Of a DNA stretch of 64,000 bases, positions 20,628-34,306 are shown piece by piece. The stretch spans positions 9,424,001-9,488,000 of the forward strand of contig OY783209.1 of NCBI GenBank assembly GCA_963678705.1, read 5' to 3'. Within the stretch, counting starts at the first letter, position 1. Each line of letters starts with the position of its first letter. This DNA comes from Panorpa germanica. Its lineage: Eukaryota > Arthropoda > Insecta > Mecoptera > Panorpidae. The position numbers were made by a program, and so were the translations under genes. The notes below the pieces were generated by a model. That model searched no databases. It was given only the letters and a program-made list of their open reading frames with translations, and had not been told where the DNA came from.

Positions 20628-23600
20628 AATAAAAAACCAAGAGTAAATAAGGGCCACTCTAACGTATAAAGACCCATAGCATACTTGATTATTTTTTTCA
20701 GTACAAATTCTTTCGTTTATTTTCTTTATAAATGGTAAGTATATATAAGTAGGTAAATGTAGGGTCTTTGATGCCATAAAATATGTTTAAAATTATATTT
20801 GGACTTTAGTCAACACACGGCATAACAAATAATTGAATTTTTATTTTTATTTATTTGATTATTTTTTTAATGAAAAAGAGGCATTTTTGGACACTTTTTC
20901 AACAGGCTCAGGTGCCGTATAAAGGTAAAAATTGTCCAAAACATGTATTTTTGAATTCTTAAGGTACCAAACCTAATAATAAAATAATCATTTAATTATT
21001 TTCTTATAAATATGTTTAAAATTTGGTCAAAGATTGACTGAAATAAATTGACATATATTGTGTGATGTTTAGATAAGGTGATCTTTAGAGCGTCTATTTT
21101 CGGAATGTAAAGTTTTTAATATAGGATCGACCAATAGTGTTTTAACATTGAGAAGCCCAGAATTTTCCAATTTTCTTTCCTTAAAAATTTTATTGAGACT
21201 ACCGCTTATAGCATTTTAAAAAAATTAACCAAACCGGTCCAACCGTTTCCAAGTGATGCGCTTACCAATGAACAGAATTTAGTTTTTATTAATATTGATT
21301 ATCAACATTTAAAAAAAATCATCAAAATCGGTGCAGGATTGAACGGTACCTTAATATTTCACCCCTTTACTCGCGATCGACTGTTTGCCCTCATCTGGTA
21401 TATTATTTAACACTTAAATAAACCCAAAATATATATTTAAAAACTGAATCTACTTTTATCATCTTCTACCCTCATGATCAGTGGTAACATGACATCGGTT
21501 CCATAATTTTGGTGGAACTAATTAATTTATTAAAAGCACAAGCACATAAACACGTGCCTTCTAAATGAACATATTACGTACAAGATACTAAACACGAAAA
21601 CCAGCTACTAACCAAAGGGTGGAAAAAAGAGATGAACTGATGATATTAAACGGTTCATTGGTCCGAAGCACTTATCCATCGTAATCGGGACCGGGATCCA
21701 GATCGGACCATATTGTTTGGGGTGTTGTGTTATCCATTTTAGTGGTAGTTTATATAATGATGTTTATTAGGGCGGGTAGATTTATAATTAGAACATGAAG
21801 AGATGAATGGAACATATCTAAAACTAACAACCACCGTATTGGTACAGTGTGAGCAGCGCCGGCACTAAAATGTTTTTTGGGTGGAGCAAGATTCCCAAAT
21901 GGCGTTGGAATCCATGAATATTAAAAATTAGTCATATAAAAATTGGAATTTAACTAAAAAATATAGCAACATTCATTTCCAAAACCTATTTTTGCAGTTC
22001 CAACTCATTAACAGTCAGTGGAAGGAAAATACGTTATTCATCTAACTGATTGCAGCTTTAGAATTTCATTCGCGTTTCTAGTTACTTACATAAAACGATT
22101 TAAACATAAAAAACATGGTTTTCTTGATAATATTTAACCTGCTGTATAGTATCGCCATCTATATTTCGCGAATCAAAAATGGCCAAGTACCGTTTCCCCT
22201 TAATATTTCTTATATCTAGACAGCTGTCACTTTCGACGCATGCGCATAGAGAAGAAATAGGAACATATACCTTTCTCTTTCGCACACATTTTGGACACAC
22301 TTTTAATCTATACGAAACATATATATATGCTCTAAGACAATGATACATTCGAATACGCGTGCCCTAGCAACCTAGTGATGTCCAGCAAAAACGTAGAAGC
22401 TCGCCTCTCGTTGGACCTTAAATATAAAAATTAAGACTCCCCCTGTATCTGTATTACTGCGGTTGGATCACTCACAAAAAGATTCTGTGTACGCCTCTGG
22501 TTTCTTGGAAAAGCACTGAGTGGAAATCCAAGAGACGGTGAAGCACGCGTTCGATGGACAGGATAATATCTATTAACATGTATTTGATTGACACAAGAAA
22601 TTTATTCAAAACTGTCATGGGGCTTTCTTTGAACTAAATTTATTGTAAATTGAAAATCTAAACACTCACTGAACTCTATGAACAATTTCAAAAGGTTTTG
22701 CTTTGTTGATATTTTCCTTTCAAAATATTTAAACATGAATCATATATAGTATAGGTATATATATGAGTACACAAGCAAGCAGTAGGGATAGAACAGTGTG
22801 CGGGGGGGAGGGGGATACTGAATGGTATAGTATGGTATTATTAAACCTGAGTGAGTTTCACAAAAGGAACACGGTAGCTTTGTTACCGACTAACATTTTC
22901 AAATATTTTTCATTAATATATTTTTTTCAAAAATTTATTTACTTCCAAAGATACTCGTTGTTTTATTTGACACCCCGAGTCGAAATTTTAGACCTATCCT
23001 TATCCTAAAATGCATCTTTGCCCCCTTTTCATTCTAAAAACAGTACAATGAACCTCGTCTCAATCTAAAAGTTATTATATGACCCTCGCTTCACCCTAAA
23101 TGAAATCTATGATAATCGTTTATTTTAAATTTAATTAATTTTTAAAATCTGAAATCAGAAACGGGTTCTTTAGGTCGACAATAGGGTCAAAATATCAGTG
23201 AATATCAAAAACACATACATATATGGTAACCCAATCACCAATAATGCTAATAGTCCTTAGATGAAACCACCCGCAAATTCCAACACAAGAACAATAGCTA
23301 TAGAACACAGAGCAATGGGGCTTTTAGTTCCCCATTCCAACACTTAGGACCAACTATGGCCAATGCTCTTATCTAACGACCACAGGCCGGTATAGACACT
23401 CAGTAACACTTGATACCGTCTTTGATAACTCAGCATTAAAATAGTTTCTAAATGTTTTAACAATTCTAGTTCCAGTTCCAGTGCTAGAACCACCACGCTA
23501 CTGCAATTATTTAGATAGTTTATTATAGTATTCTCTATTCAATTCTATGAACTAGTGGTTCTGAAACTGTGTTCCAAAGACCGCTATCTATATGATATAT

Positions 23601-23739
23601 CAGTTTCTCATTCATTAATATTAGCGTACGCACTGCTCGCATCAAACGCATTGGCTTTATTGAAAAAAGGGAATGCAGGAAACAACTGTGATCGCTATGA
23701 CCTTAATAATTTTCGTTTTCTGTAACTTTTTCTTATAAT
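20628..23739. other. Gene-poor AT-rich DNA
   Basis: No conserved coding exon was found. At 21853 gcagcgccggcactaaaatg resembles a hAT-type end, but no partner end was located. G-runs occur at 22802-22813. The minus-strand frame at 22100-22348 has no recognisable domain. Confidence 0.4.
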
Positions 23740-24363
23740 GGGTTTGTGTCCTCATTTTTTAGTGGTCGATTTTTCAATTGTTGATTCAAATTGATGTTAA
23801 TAAATGTATATTGGCGTGTCTATTTTATTAAATATCTAAATGTTGACGGAGATATAGCAATTAAAAATTGAATTGTAGTTTTAGCGCTAGAAATGGTCGG
23901 CCATATTTGTATGACGTGAAATGCATTTTAACGTCAGTTATTTGTTGAGTAGGTCAGTGCTGTGGTAATGTTCTGTAGCTGTTGGTAGTCAAATAATCAA
24001 GTCAAGTCAAAGAATAATAGGTTTTTATTTTATTTAACCCTATTACGACAGACATAATATTAGAATTTTATTGTTCCTTGAAATAGCTGTAAATAATATT
24101 TGATATATAAATACATATAGCTGAGATTTATGAGCTGTAAAGTTAGTAACCTTACACAAGGATTGTGATGTCACATGCATTTGGAATGTGTACAACGTTG
24201 AATCCCTTTAATAATTAAAGAGACAAAATGACTTTTTTAATTGTTAATATCTCTTAACATATAAGGAGTTATTAAAAAATAATTGAACATTTGAGGTTCT
24301 AGTAACCCACTTTATCAATATATAGTACACTTTTATAGAAATTAAAACATAGGACACAAGCCC
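23740..24363 (-). mobile_element. Family A element, copy 2 (complete, inverted)
   Basis: 624 bp, inverted relative to copy 1, from gggtttgtgtcct to aggacacaagccc. All internal landmarks are present in reverse: tagtggtcgatttttcaatt, tggtcggccatatttgtatg, and the cctttaataattaaag palindrome. No coding capacity. Confidence 0.88.
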
Positions 24364-25731
24364 ATTAAAAATTGGTCATCATTCCTAAAAGGTTCAGAGT
24401 CACTGGTATAGACTTTAGAAATGTGGAAGTTGCTCTTATTACTAGTACATCGTCCATCGTAGATCGTTGCATGTGAAACGCTATTTGGATATTATCTAGT
24501 GACCCTTCTAAAGAATGAACAATGACGTCGACTGTGATATTATTTATTTGGTAATTATTTTTATTTATTAAATACATGTACTTCGAAAAGGTCTATTGTT
24601 GGCTATTGTTACTCAAACTATTTTAGATTAAATTTTCATTATACAGAAAAGGAGCCAGTTTTAAAACCACCATGTAAAATTTAGTACAAAACAAATTGAA
24701 GACTACATTGTATAGAGAGGATGAAACAATATTAGAAAAAGATGAGAATAGAAAACAAACTAGAAGTTGGAAGAAAACAAGGTGTTTCAAAGAAATGAAA
24801 TATATACTACAAGTGACAGAAGAGGAAAATAGATGACAACGATATATATGTAAAGAATATTTTTAATTACATTTATATAATAACTTTGTAACAGAATTAT
24901 GTTAAACTTCAGTAAGTAATAAAATGTAAGGTTATGTAATACATAAGTACATAATACATGAATTTACGTTTTATATTTAGTCAGTGTACATCAGAAACAT
25001 TACAATATATGATAATAAACAAATTTTACCTGTAATCAGCAAACTTTGTTATTCCCGAGCTCTCACAAATTTAAACTCACGTCACATACAAATGTTTATT
25101 TTAATGAAAAAACTAGGTTATATTTTCCACAATAAAACACTCTCAAATGTCAAAAGTGTTTATACAATTTATTAAACACAGTTCTTAACACACACGTAAT
25201 ATAATATATAATAATTATCGCGTTTTGTTTTTGATTAAAATGAAAACATCATTAAGTAAAACCATAACCTGCCCTAAGGTGTGAGTCAACAAAACAAACT
25301 GAAGGCCACAGGTGGCCGCAGGTTAATAAACCCAAAGGATTATGGTCTTTGCAAATTTAAGACAATATGTTATAATTATGTAATCTGCATTATCGGCAAT
25401 TTTGGATCCCGTTCAAATGAACGTATAGTTGAATTATGTAATGTTTTCGGCATTTTTTTTTCGCAAATTATCGTCTTTTCTGGAATAATATTTATCATTT
25501 AATATAAAACACTCATATTTTGTAGAAGTAAAAAAATAAAAATAAGTGCAGTAGGACTTAAAGCAATCGCGCAAAATACGGGTCATGGTAACATATGGAA
25601 TGTGTACTAAGAGAACAAGTCTGTATGAAGGTAGTCTTGATTGATCTTAGATTGTATTAGAACTGTCTTAAAACAAAATCGTCAGCGTTGTCTCTCTTTG
25701 TTCATCATATATATAAGACTGTTAGAAAGAT
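24364..25731. other. Intergenic DNA; one unassigned minus-strand frame
   Basis: The minus-strand frame 24365-24577 (70 codons, with VDVIVHSLEGSLDNIQIAFH) begins right at the edge of family A copy 2. Its composition is protein-like, but I recognise no family and see no splice partners. It could be a remnant cut by the insertion. Nothing else is supported. Confidence 0.35.
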
Positions 25732-25735
25732 TTAA

Positions 25736-26474
25736 GGGAGGGGTTAGGGTTTTCATTTTCGTAAAATCCAATTTTTTTTTTGTCTTATCTTATTGTTTAA
25801 CATTTCAAGAAGTTGTCCTTAAAATTTTAAGCCGATCTAAGCAATATTCTTGAAGTTATTGTCTTATTAATCCGGTATATTATATATATATTATATGTTA
25901 ATCAGGTATACAGTTTATTCATTGCTATTGTCCTGACGCGTTTTTCTCAAAACTAACATCCACGGCCATTTAATAACTAATTGACCGATTCATTTCAAAC
26001 TTCGTACACATAAACGTATCTATATATAAAATACCTCCCCCCAACGTTTAGATAAAACATTTTTTTTTACATTAAGGATGTTTCCCACCCACAAAATGGC
26101 GGAATTTTTCGTGAAAAATAACAGTTTACACTTTAGATGGCCGCCAAAAATTTTTAAATGAAAGAAAAAATTATCAGAGACCGTTGGGGAGAAGATTTGA
26201 TTATAATTTAACAAAATTTTAATGGTTTTTCATTTTGAGATAATTTCCGGCCGAGTTATTGTGAACACAGCAAATTGTCTTTTTTCCCAAGACCTTCGGA
26301 GGAAGCTCTGTTACCGGCTTATGCTTCAATATTGCTGCATGATAAAATTATACAACATAGTCAAAAGTATGCTCAATAATGTACAAAAGGTTCGAATAAA
26401 ATTGCTCAATCTATACTTGAGAAAAAAAATCGCAAATAAAGTGGTTTTTTTACGCTGAAACCATAACCCCTCCC
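25736..26474. mobile_element. Inverted-repeat element with TTAA target, piggyBac-like
   Basis: 739 bp flanked by TTAA at 25732-25735 and 26475-26478. The ends are GGGAGGGGTTAGGGTTT and the complement of GGGAGGGGTTATGGTTT, so the inverted repeat is at least 11 perfect bases and about 17 with one mismatch. TTAA duplication with a C/G-triplet end is the known signature of piggyBac transposons. No transposase is encoded, so this would be a non-autonomous copy. The two internal short frames show no domain. Confidence 0.7.
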
Positions 26475-26478
26475 TTAA

Positions 26479-27020
26479 AGAACTTAAATGACAATTCATT
26501 ATTATTAATTCAATCTTTTCAATTCGTCAATTTTTTATTTATTTTTAAAACGCTAAAAACATTGTATAAATAATATTTTTTTAAATAGAACGCAACCCAA
26601 TATTATTGTAATAGGTTATCTATGTTGAAACAAAGATGGCTCTGTCTCATGTTAATATTAATAAACCATCATCGTCAAAAGATACAACGTTGACAAGGCT
26701 GGAAATGAGACTGTGATATGACCCGTATATACGATGTACCTATGACCCCATACAGCTACAGAACTAGACTAAAACCATAACAGAATCTGAATTAAATGAA
26801 TCTGTCAAAAACAGCATCTCTCACATCTCATGAATATCATAGACTATAACAGTTTCCTGTCGGAAGATTAGATCCTTTGTAACTTTATTTTATAATATGC
26901 AACTATTATATGGAGATATACGAGAAATGTAGACATATATGAATAATATAATAATAATACATTACATAGTCGGTTATAACCTTTTTTTTTTATTTTTTAA
27001 CTTAGCGGGCGCGACGTACC
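26479..27020. other. AT-rich intergenic DNA
   Basis: No gene, RNA or element recognised. Confidence 0.45.
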
Positions 27021-27209
27021 ATTCATTGGAATGTTCTAGAACGTTGAATCCTTAATAATTACATGAAAAAAATGACTTTTTTATTTGTTAGTATCTCCTA
27101 ACACATAGCGAGATATTAATTAAAAAATAAATATACATTTAAGGTTATAGTAATTAATTTTATCAATATAGTACAGTTTTATAGAAATTAGGACATAGGA
27201 CACAAGCCT
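27021..27209 (-). mobile_element. Family A fragment, copy 3
   Basis: Covers only one end of the element, from cattggaatgttctagaacg to the terminal aggacacaagcc. It is inverted relative to copy 1 and more diverged than the full copies (agatattaattaaaaaataa in place of the usual agttattaaaaaataatt). It lies 325 bases from copy 4 in opposite orientation. Confidence 0.75.
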
Positions 27210-27533
27210 ATTAAAAATCAAGTGCCCCGTTTTCTCACAGCTATGGACGCACAGGTATTTATATGAACAGAATGTATGGAGATACCTATCAATTTCAATT
27301 AAAACAAATTCTAAAAATAGAATTTCTAAAAATAAACCAGTAATTATTAATTTACAAGATGCATTGTGGGAAATGGAAGCTCGGGTTGGTCAACAACAGC
27401 AACGCAATAGATAGAAATGTGACAAAGGGTAAAGGTCATCGCTGGTAAACCCAATGTCTGTGTACTCTATTACTTGAAATTAAAATTATATTAAATATCC
27501 TACAATAGGTTTGAGAAATATGGTACACTTAAA

Positions 27534-28150
27534 TGATTGTGTCCTATGTCCTAATTTCTATAAAAGTGTACCATATATTGATAAAGTGGGTTACTAGAAC
27601 CTCAAATATTCAATTATTTTTTAATAACTCCTTATATGTTAAGAGATATTAACAATTAAAAAAGTCATTTTGTCTCTTTAATTATTAAAGGGATTCAACG
27701 TTGTACACATTCCAAATGCATTTGACATCACAACCGCTGCTAACCTTACAGCTCATAAATCTCTGCTATATGTATTTATATGTCAAAATATCAAATATTA
27801 TTTACAGCTATTTCAAGGAACAATAAAATTTCAATATTATGTCTGCCGTAACAGGGTTAAATAAAATAAAAACTTATTATTCTTTGACTTGACTTGATTA
27901 TTTCGACTACCAACAGCTACATTACCACAGCACTAACCTACTCAATAAATAACTGACGTTAAAATGCATTTCACGTCATACAAATATGGCCGACTATTTC
28001 TAGCGCTAAAACTACAATTCAAATTTTTAATTGTTATATCTCCGTCAATATTTAGATATTTAATAAAATAGACACGCCAATACACATTTATTAACATTAA
28101 TTTCAATCAACAATTGAAAAATCGACCACTAAAAAATGAGAACACAAGAA
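27534..28150 (+). mobile_element. Family A element, copy 4 (complete)
   Basis: Same orientation as copy 1, from gattgtgtcctatgtcc to gagaacacaaga. Both terminal repeats carry substitutions in the outer bases. A short deletion removes part of the ccttgtgtaaggttaccaa segment seen in copy 5. Non-coding. Confidence 0.85.
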
Positions 28151-29717
28151 CATTGTAAGAGTAATAAATAAATGCAAATACAATAATACTTTTGCTACAG
28201 CGCTGGCTACTATTTATTATCAGTTATATAAAAAAATGTTGTATACATAAATCGTAGAAAATTTATGTCAGTTGAAAAAGCTTCAGGGGGTAGACCTTTA
28301 AACAAAGATGAGAAATTAAAAGGTTTGCATTCTCTGAAACGGTGCATAGATTACATAAATTGTTAATTAAAATTTGAGCAACAAATGAAAGAGATTTTTG
28401 TTGGGAGTGAATGAGTAAACTAACTTTAAAAAAAATACCATGTGCTATAGTTCATAGGTTCAAATACAACGGAATAAAAAACAAGTTAAGTTTTGTAAAT
28501 TAATTATAAATATTTAAATTATTTAACGTGGGCCTATTTCCGATATTCCTATCACCGATTACCTCCTACTACATTGACAGTAATTGTACTTTGAACTATA
28601 AAATTGTGGAAATATAACTCTTGTCCAGAGATCGACCCCGAAGACAATTAGTTTAGTAACGACTATACAGGGGACAAGAGAGAAGCGCTCTAACCGATAG
28701 TAACATACTGAAAATTGTAGATTTATTAATTGTAAGTTTTGTGGAAAAATAGAGTGAGCGTCAAGTGGAATTTTCATTGACCTGTGAACTGAAGCCACCA
28801 CTGATTCCATTAAATGACATTTTCAATTATATTATTTCATACATGAATAAGCTTTCAAAGTGAGAATTAAAATGATTAATATTTAAAGTGTTTTATTTTA
28901 GTTAGAGCAGTAAGCTTTATAGATTATTTGTTAAAAAATATAGCAATATAAATAATAGCAAAATGGCACTGCAATATAATTCTAAAATTACGTTTTATAA
29001 TAGATTCAATTAAATTTCAAAAACATTTTGTATAAAATTTGAATCGAATATAAAGCAGCTTCGTAACGCCATCTTACTTCTTATAGAAAATACCTTAAGT
29101 AGAACTCTGTAAATGGTTTTGATATTAGATAAGCTTACTAAAGAAATAACTTACAGAAATACAGAATAACTAATTTTTACTTGTATGTATATTATCTAAT
29201 CAATAAATATATTACTTTTATCAACATAAACAATGAAGTTCTAACCTTGTTTACTGTAATATTATCAAGCAATGTCGCAAGACATTAATTATTTATAGTA
29301 TTTATCGACAAATTGTTTAAAAATGGCCGCTACTTGTTTTGTTACTTTATATATATATATTTCTCAATTTAATGCGCAGTCGTATTACAGTTTTAGGCGT
29401 ATATTTTACAACTCATTGATGCATATTTGGAATATTTAGAGTATATCCGGTCCTGTTATATCTCTTGCCGGTATTAAGCGCTACAGACTAAATGTATACT
29501 CTGTGACTTATCGTACTCTTTCGCGTCTTGTTGCGATATGTTGATGGCCTTGACGAATACGATCAGATAAATGATTTCTGTATAAATATTTGTGCTTCAT
29601 AACTCTATCGTCATAATTACTTTAATATGCTGTATCATTCATAAAAGAAAAATAAATACTTACAACTCTACTTGTTTGCTTATTTTAATACTCAGTGGAA
29701 ATTTTACATAAATAATA
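28151..29717. other. Upstream region of MOCOS
   Basis: Intergenic DNA before the MOCOS start codon. At about 29346-29362 a tttatatatatatattt run precedes gcgcagtcgt by about 20-30 bases, which could serve as a TATA/initiator pair, but any AT-rich genome offers such matches. The minus-strand frame at 28559-28810 has no recognisable domain. Confidence 0.35.
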
Positions 29718-32700
29718 ATGGAATACAAACCCGTATATAACTCTGATGAACAGCTGATAATATCTGAAGAATTTAGCAGAACGAAAGGTAATTATAAAAA
29801 CAAATATTATATACATTAGTTTGAATGTTGAATGTTTGAAAGTTATACTAATTTAAAATCAATACAGTTCCGTGAAGAAAGGTGTTCACAACAGCACTTC
29901 GATGCCATTTCTTTTTTTTGAGTTATTGAGTAAATTAATTTTTTTAATTATGTAAAAGTTGATTTAGATATAGCTATTTGAAATTTGAATTTCTGTTTTG
30001 ACGCTTGTGTTAGTTCTGTATATTACTTCACACAACAATCATAATATAAAACTTTAAGGCTTGCACGATCCCACTGTAACTAGTATTAACTGACGCACCA
30101 CTGACACTGCTTACTTGTATAAAAGAGATGGCAATTCATAGAATAAAATAAGGACATCACAAGCGGATTCAGTTTTTATAACATTTGATCCCTTAATAAT
30201 CATAAATGACTATTTTAATTGTTAGTATTAGATATTTGAGGTACTGATAGCCATCTTTATAAATATATAATACAGTTTTATACAAATTAAATAACAGAAG
30301 AAATGAGAAAAAGAACACGGCTACCAAGAAGACATTCCGCCAAATTGTTTTCTACGGAAAAGCCATTTAAATTTATTTTATTTCAATTTAATTTGTGTTA
30401 TTATTAATTGCAGATCATTTTTATATGGACCATGCTGGCACTACTTTGTATTCAGAAAAACAACTGACACAAGTATTTTCGGATTTATCTCAAAATTTAT
30501 ATAGTAATCCACATACAAGTAAACATACTGGAGATTGTATTGACCAAATCAGATATAGGTACTTAATTAATTTATTGATTAGATGGAATATATATATTCA
30601 CTACTTATATATTTTCCTAAGTGATATAGATAGCTCTTGTTTAATAAACTTTTATCATGGTATCTGCTATAAACTTACAACGTGCAGCAAATTAATTACT
30701 GATAAGCTCTATTATTGCTCACGAAAAAATATTATTGTAGTATTGTAATATAATTTCTTTTCTATTTATAGGGTTTTACAACATTTTAACACAAATGCCA
30801 ATGAATATACCGTTATTTTTACTTCAGGAACTACAGCGGCATTAAAATTAGTCGCGGAGTCATTTAATTTTAAAACCAGTGAAACCGGAAACGACAAAAA
30901 TGGCACGTTTTGTTATTTAAAAGAAAGTCACACATCACTGGTGGGATTAAGAGAAATTGCGGCAAATAAATCTGCAGAAATTAAATGTGTCACCCATAAC
31001 CAATTCTTTGATATATTAAAAAAGGATGATATAACACCAAAAGATAATAATGATAAAACCAATTCATTATTTGCATATCCAGCACAATGTAATTTTAGCG
31101 GATTTAAATATCCACTTTCAATGATAAAAAAGATTCAAAATGGTGCTATTAATGATTCAAATTGGTTTGTGTTATTGGATGCAGCTAGTTTCGTTTCTAC
31201 TAGCTTTCTAGACCTTTCGAAATATAAACCCGATTTTGTATGTTTTTCGTTTTATAAGATTTTTGGGTACCCGACAGGACTAGGTGCTCTGTTGGTCAAA
31301 AATGAAAGTTCTTGGATTTTAAGTGATAGAAAATATTTTGGTGGAGGTACAGTTAAAATTTTGTTAAGTGAAACTGGATTTCACAAAATGAGAGATAATT
31401 TGCATGAAAGGTACAAACATTAAAATACTTATAAAATAAGAACCAATACCACTTATTTATATAAATTTTCTTTCAGATTTGAAGATGGTACTCTCCCTTT
31501 TCTCTCTATTTTATCTCTGAGGCACGGTTTTGATACAATACAACGTCTGGTTCCGGAAACTGAAATAAAAACTATTGAAAGAATAAGACAACATGCTTTT
31601 CAGTTAGCGAGATACATATTCTTTCATTTATCTTGCATGCATCATCAAAATGGCAAACCTGTTACCAAAATTTATGCTGAAACCAATTACGATAATCCCG
31701 ATACGCAAGGGCCTATAATTAATTTTAATATCCTTCATGATAATGAGGATTACGTAGGATTTGCAGAGGTATTTTAATGCTTATTTATTTGAATTACAGT
31801 TTGTAACTATGTTTTTAATAATCATTTTTAATTAGATAAATCATATGGCTAATTTACATAATATAACATTGCGAACTGGATGTTTTTGCAATCCAGGATC
31901 ATGTCAGAGATACCTGAAAATTACTGATGAAATCATGAAAATACAATACGAGGTAGTATTATTATAATGTCTACTAAAAACTCGAAATAGTGTTATGCAT
32001 TCTATTCTATTAAATTAAATTTCAGGCTGGACATATTTGTGGTGATGAAAATGACTTAATAGACGGTATTCCAACTGGATCAGTGAGGGTTTCTCTTGGT
32101 TACATGTCCTCAAAGAGAGAAGCTGATGTTTTAATCAATATGATAAAATCTTGTTACGTACAAGGAGTTCCAATTTACCAAATTCCTCTATGGTGGCAGG
32201 ATGTCTCCAAAGATATTCAAATTTCTAACACATTCAAAAAAATGATCACTGACAACTATAAGGAAGAAACTTCAGTATTAGTTAACCATAATTATAACAT
32301 AGGAAATGATACTGATACTACTAATTCTGACTTTCAACTTTTGGGAATTTGTGTTTATCCTATTAAATCATGCGGGGCGGATAGAGTTTCTGAATGGGCA
32401 ATCAATAGCAAAGGTCTTCAGTATGATAGAGAATGGATGATCGTCACTGGAGCTGGAGTTGCTTTGACTCAAAAACAAGATACAAGAATGTGTCTTGTTA
32501 GACCAAAAATTGATTTGGAACATAACAAATTGAATTTATCTTTTCCAGGTAAGAATAACTCATTAATATTATTAGCAAAGTAGGTGCAATCAAAATTTGT
32601 ATACATTTAAAGTCATTTTAATTGAGATCATTAATCAATTTTATTTGTAATTTTACTATAGTTTTGTATTTTAGCACAATATCTATAAGAGTATAATAAA

Positions 32701-33540
32701 TAAAATAATTTTTAATTTACAGATATGGAAGACATATCAGTTCCATTGCTCTTAACTGAAGGCGAAATTAGAAATGATTTATCCCTTTGTCAAAGCAAAG
32801 TGTGTGGAGATCGGATTGAAGGAATAGATTGTGGTGATGATGTTGCTCATTGGTTAAGCGAAGCTCTGGAGAAGCCAGGTTTACGTTTATTAAGACAAAG
32901 TACAACGCAAAAGAGAGTATTTCGACAGAAGATTAAAGATGGTAATATCGCACAACTAAAAATATGAAAACAATTCTATTATTAATTAAAAAAAATGAAA
33001 CAGCCCATCTTTTATATTAACTCACAATTCTTAGCTTTTGAATGCAATTTCTTTCTTAAATTACAGAAGTAGAACAGCCTGAAATAGGTCTTGCCAATCA
33101 AGCGCAATTTTTACTGATTAATCAAACGAGTGTGCAATGGTTAGCTGATAAAATAGAGTCTGAATTTGATGAAAATATAGATGCATTTGTTGCTCGATTT
33201 AGAGGAAATCTTATAATTAGCACCAAGAAACCATTAGATGAAAATAATTGGAAAAATGTTCGAATTGGCGATGTTAATTTTAAAGTAAGTAAAAAGAAAT
33301 AATATTAATCAGTTATTAGTCTTTAAAATGAATGTAATAATATTGATACAGGTTGAGGGACCATGTACAAGATGTCAAATGATATGCATTGATCAGTATA
33401 CTGCAGTTAAAACACCAGAACCACTCAAAACAATTGCTAAAGTGTTTCAAGGAAAAATGAGGTTTGGCGTTTATCTGTCTCAATGTAAGGATAATCCTAC
33501 AAACGCTGTTTTGAAGTGTGGAAACAACATTACAGCGTAA
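29718..33540 (+). CDS. MOCOS: Molybdenum cofactor sulfurase (MOCOS / maroon-like)
   Basis: Nine exons, 803 aa: 29718-29787, 30414-30558, 30772-31410, 31477-31768, 31836-31952, 32026-32548, 32723-32941, 33067-33284, 33352-33540. All introns are GT-AG and the frame holds throughout. The enzyme is a PLP-dependent cysteine desulfurase that transfers sulfur to the molybdenum cofactor, activating xanthine dehydrogenase and aldehyde oxidase in the cytosol. The aminotransferase-V domain (about 24-470) opens with FYMDHAGTTLY, has the PLP lysine in FSFYKIFGYPTGLG (about K234), and the active-cysteine loop LRTGCFCNPGSC (C398/C400). The MOSC N-terminal beta-barrel starts near 523 (LLGICVYPIKSCGADR). The MOSC domain ends in VEGPCTRCQMICIDQY. 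Length matches the Drosophila mal protein (about 780 aa). The gene appears intact and is convergent with the MIEN1-like gene 317 bp downstream. Confidence 0.95.
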
Positions 33541-33856
33541 TTCCATTATTACTCTATTGCTTGATTAAAAATTAGATAAAAGCACTTATGTATTAGTTAT
33601 TTTAAAACTAGTTTTATATACTGCTTGCACATTATTTTATATGCATTTATTAAATAAAATATTAATGTGATAATAGTTAGAATAGTTATAAAAATAGATT
33701 CATACGTTTAAGAAACCTATTATTTTATGTTATAAATTAAATAAACATGACAATGTTGATGCAAAACAAGTTTTATTTAATAAACTCGGCTATGAGTTTA
33801 CAATATATAGGTTATAGAGGAAACTAAAAGCGATATACCTTATATGTGCACAGAAT
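33541..33856. terminator. Shared 3' region of convergent MOCOS and MIEN1-like genes
   Basis: AATAAA-type signals for the plus-strand gene occur near 33651-33660. tttatt (AATAAA on the minus strand) occurs near 33773-33780. The two transcripts therefore end within about 120 bases of each other or overlap at their 3' ends. Confidence 0.5.
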
Positions 33857-34306
33857 TTACATAATATTGCAATCTGTAATAGGCTGCTGTTGCACTACAG
33901 GATGAATAGGAAGTCCTTCCGAAGCATTTTTCGTAATATTAGCTACTTCAGAAAATTCTGGAAAAGCCATTGTTTGTAATTTTGAATGGATTAATACATC
34001 ATTAACTTTTATTTCAAATGACCCTGAGGAAAAAAGATTTCGTTGGTACAGTTAAATATCTTACTCATTAGAAAATAAATATTTATTTCTACCTCTTCTT
34101 CCCTTTTCACAAGAGACTTGTGTATTAGGATTCATTAATTTTATTATTTTTGCTAATTCTTCACATTTTGAGCTATAATCGCAAACAGCACTAGAACAAT
34201 AAATTTATAGGTTATAATTTTATGTCATTTTAATATTAAACAAAGTGAATGGAGTAAAAACAATGTTCACTAGCACCTACCAATATTCTATTTTTACGTC
34301 TACCAT
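33857..34306 (-). CDS. MIEN1: MIEN1 / selenoprotein-W-like redoxin, CXXC form
   Basis: Three minus-strand exons (34306-34281, 34190-34093, 34023-33857) with GT-AG introns give a 96-aa protein. Rdx (SelT/SelW/SelH) family members are small thioredoxin-like proteins implicated in thiol redox control. The protein opens MVDVKIEYCAVCDY, placing a CXXC at residues 9-12 where SelW has CXXU. The segment GSFEIKVNDVLIHSKL is the conserved central strand-turn, as in human MIEN1. The end is DCNIM, a CaaX-type prenylation signal like the C-terminal CaaX box of MIEN1, so membrane anchoring is likely (inference). Every exon is under 60 codons, so simple ORF scans miss the gene. Alternative name: SelW-like. 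Cys replaces Sec and no in-frame UGA is needed. Confidence 0.85.

Noticed and set aside
33857-34306. Selenocysteine/SECIS in the MIEN1-like gene
   Set aside because: The position is a normal TGC/TGT cysteine codon and the frame contains no TGA, so no recoding is needed.
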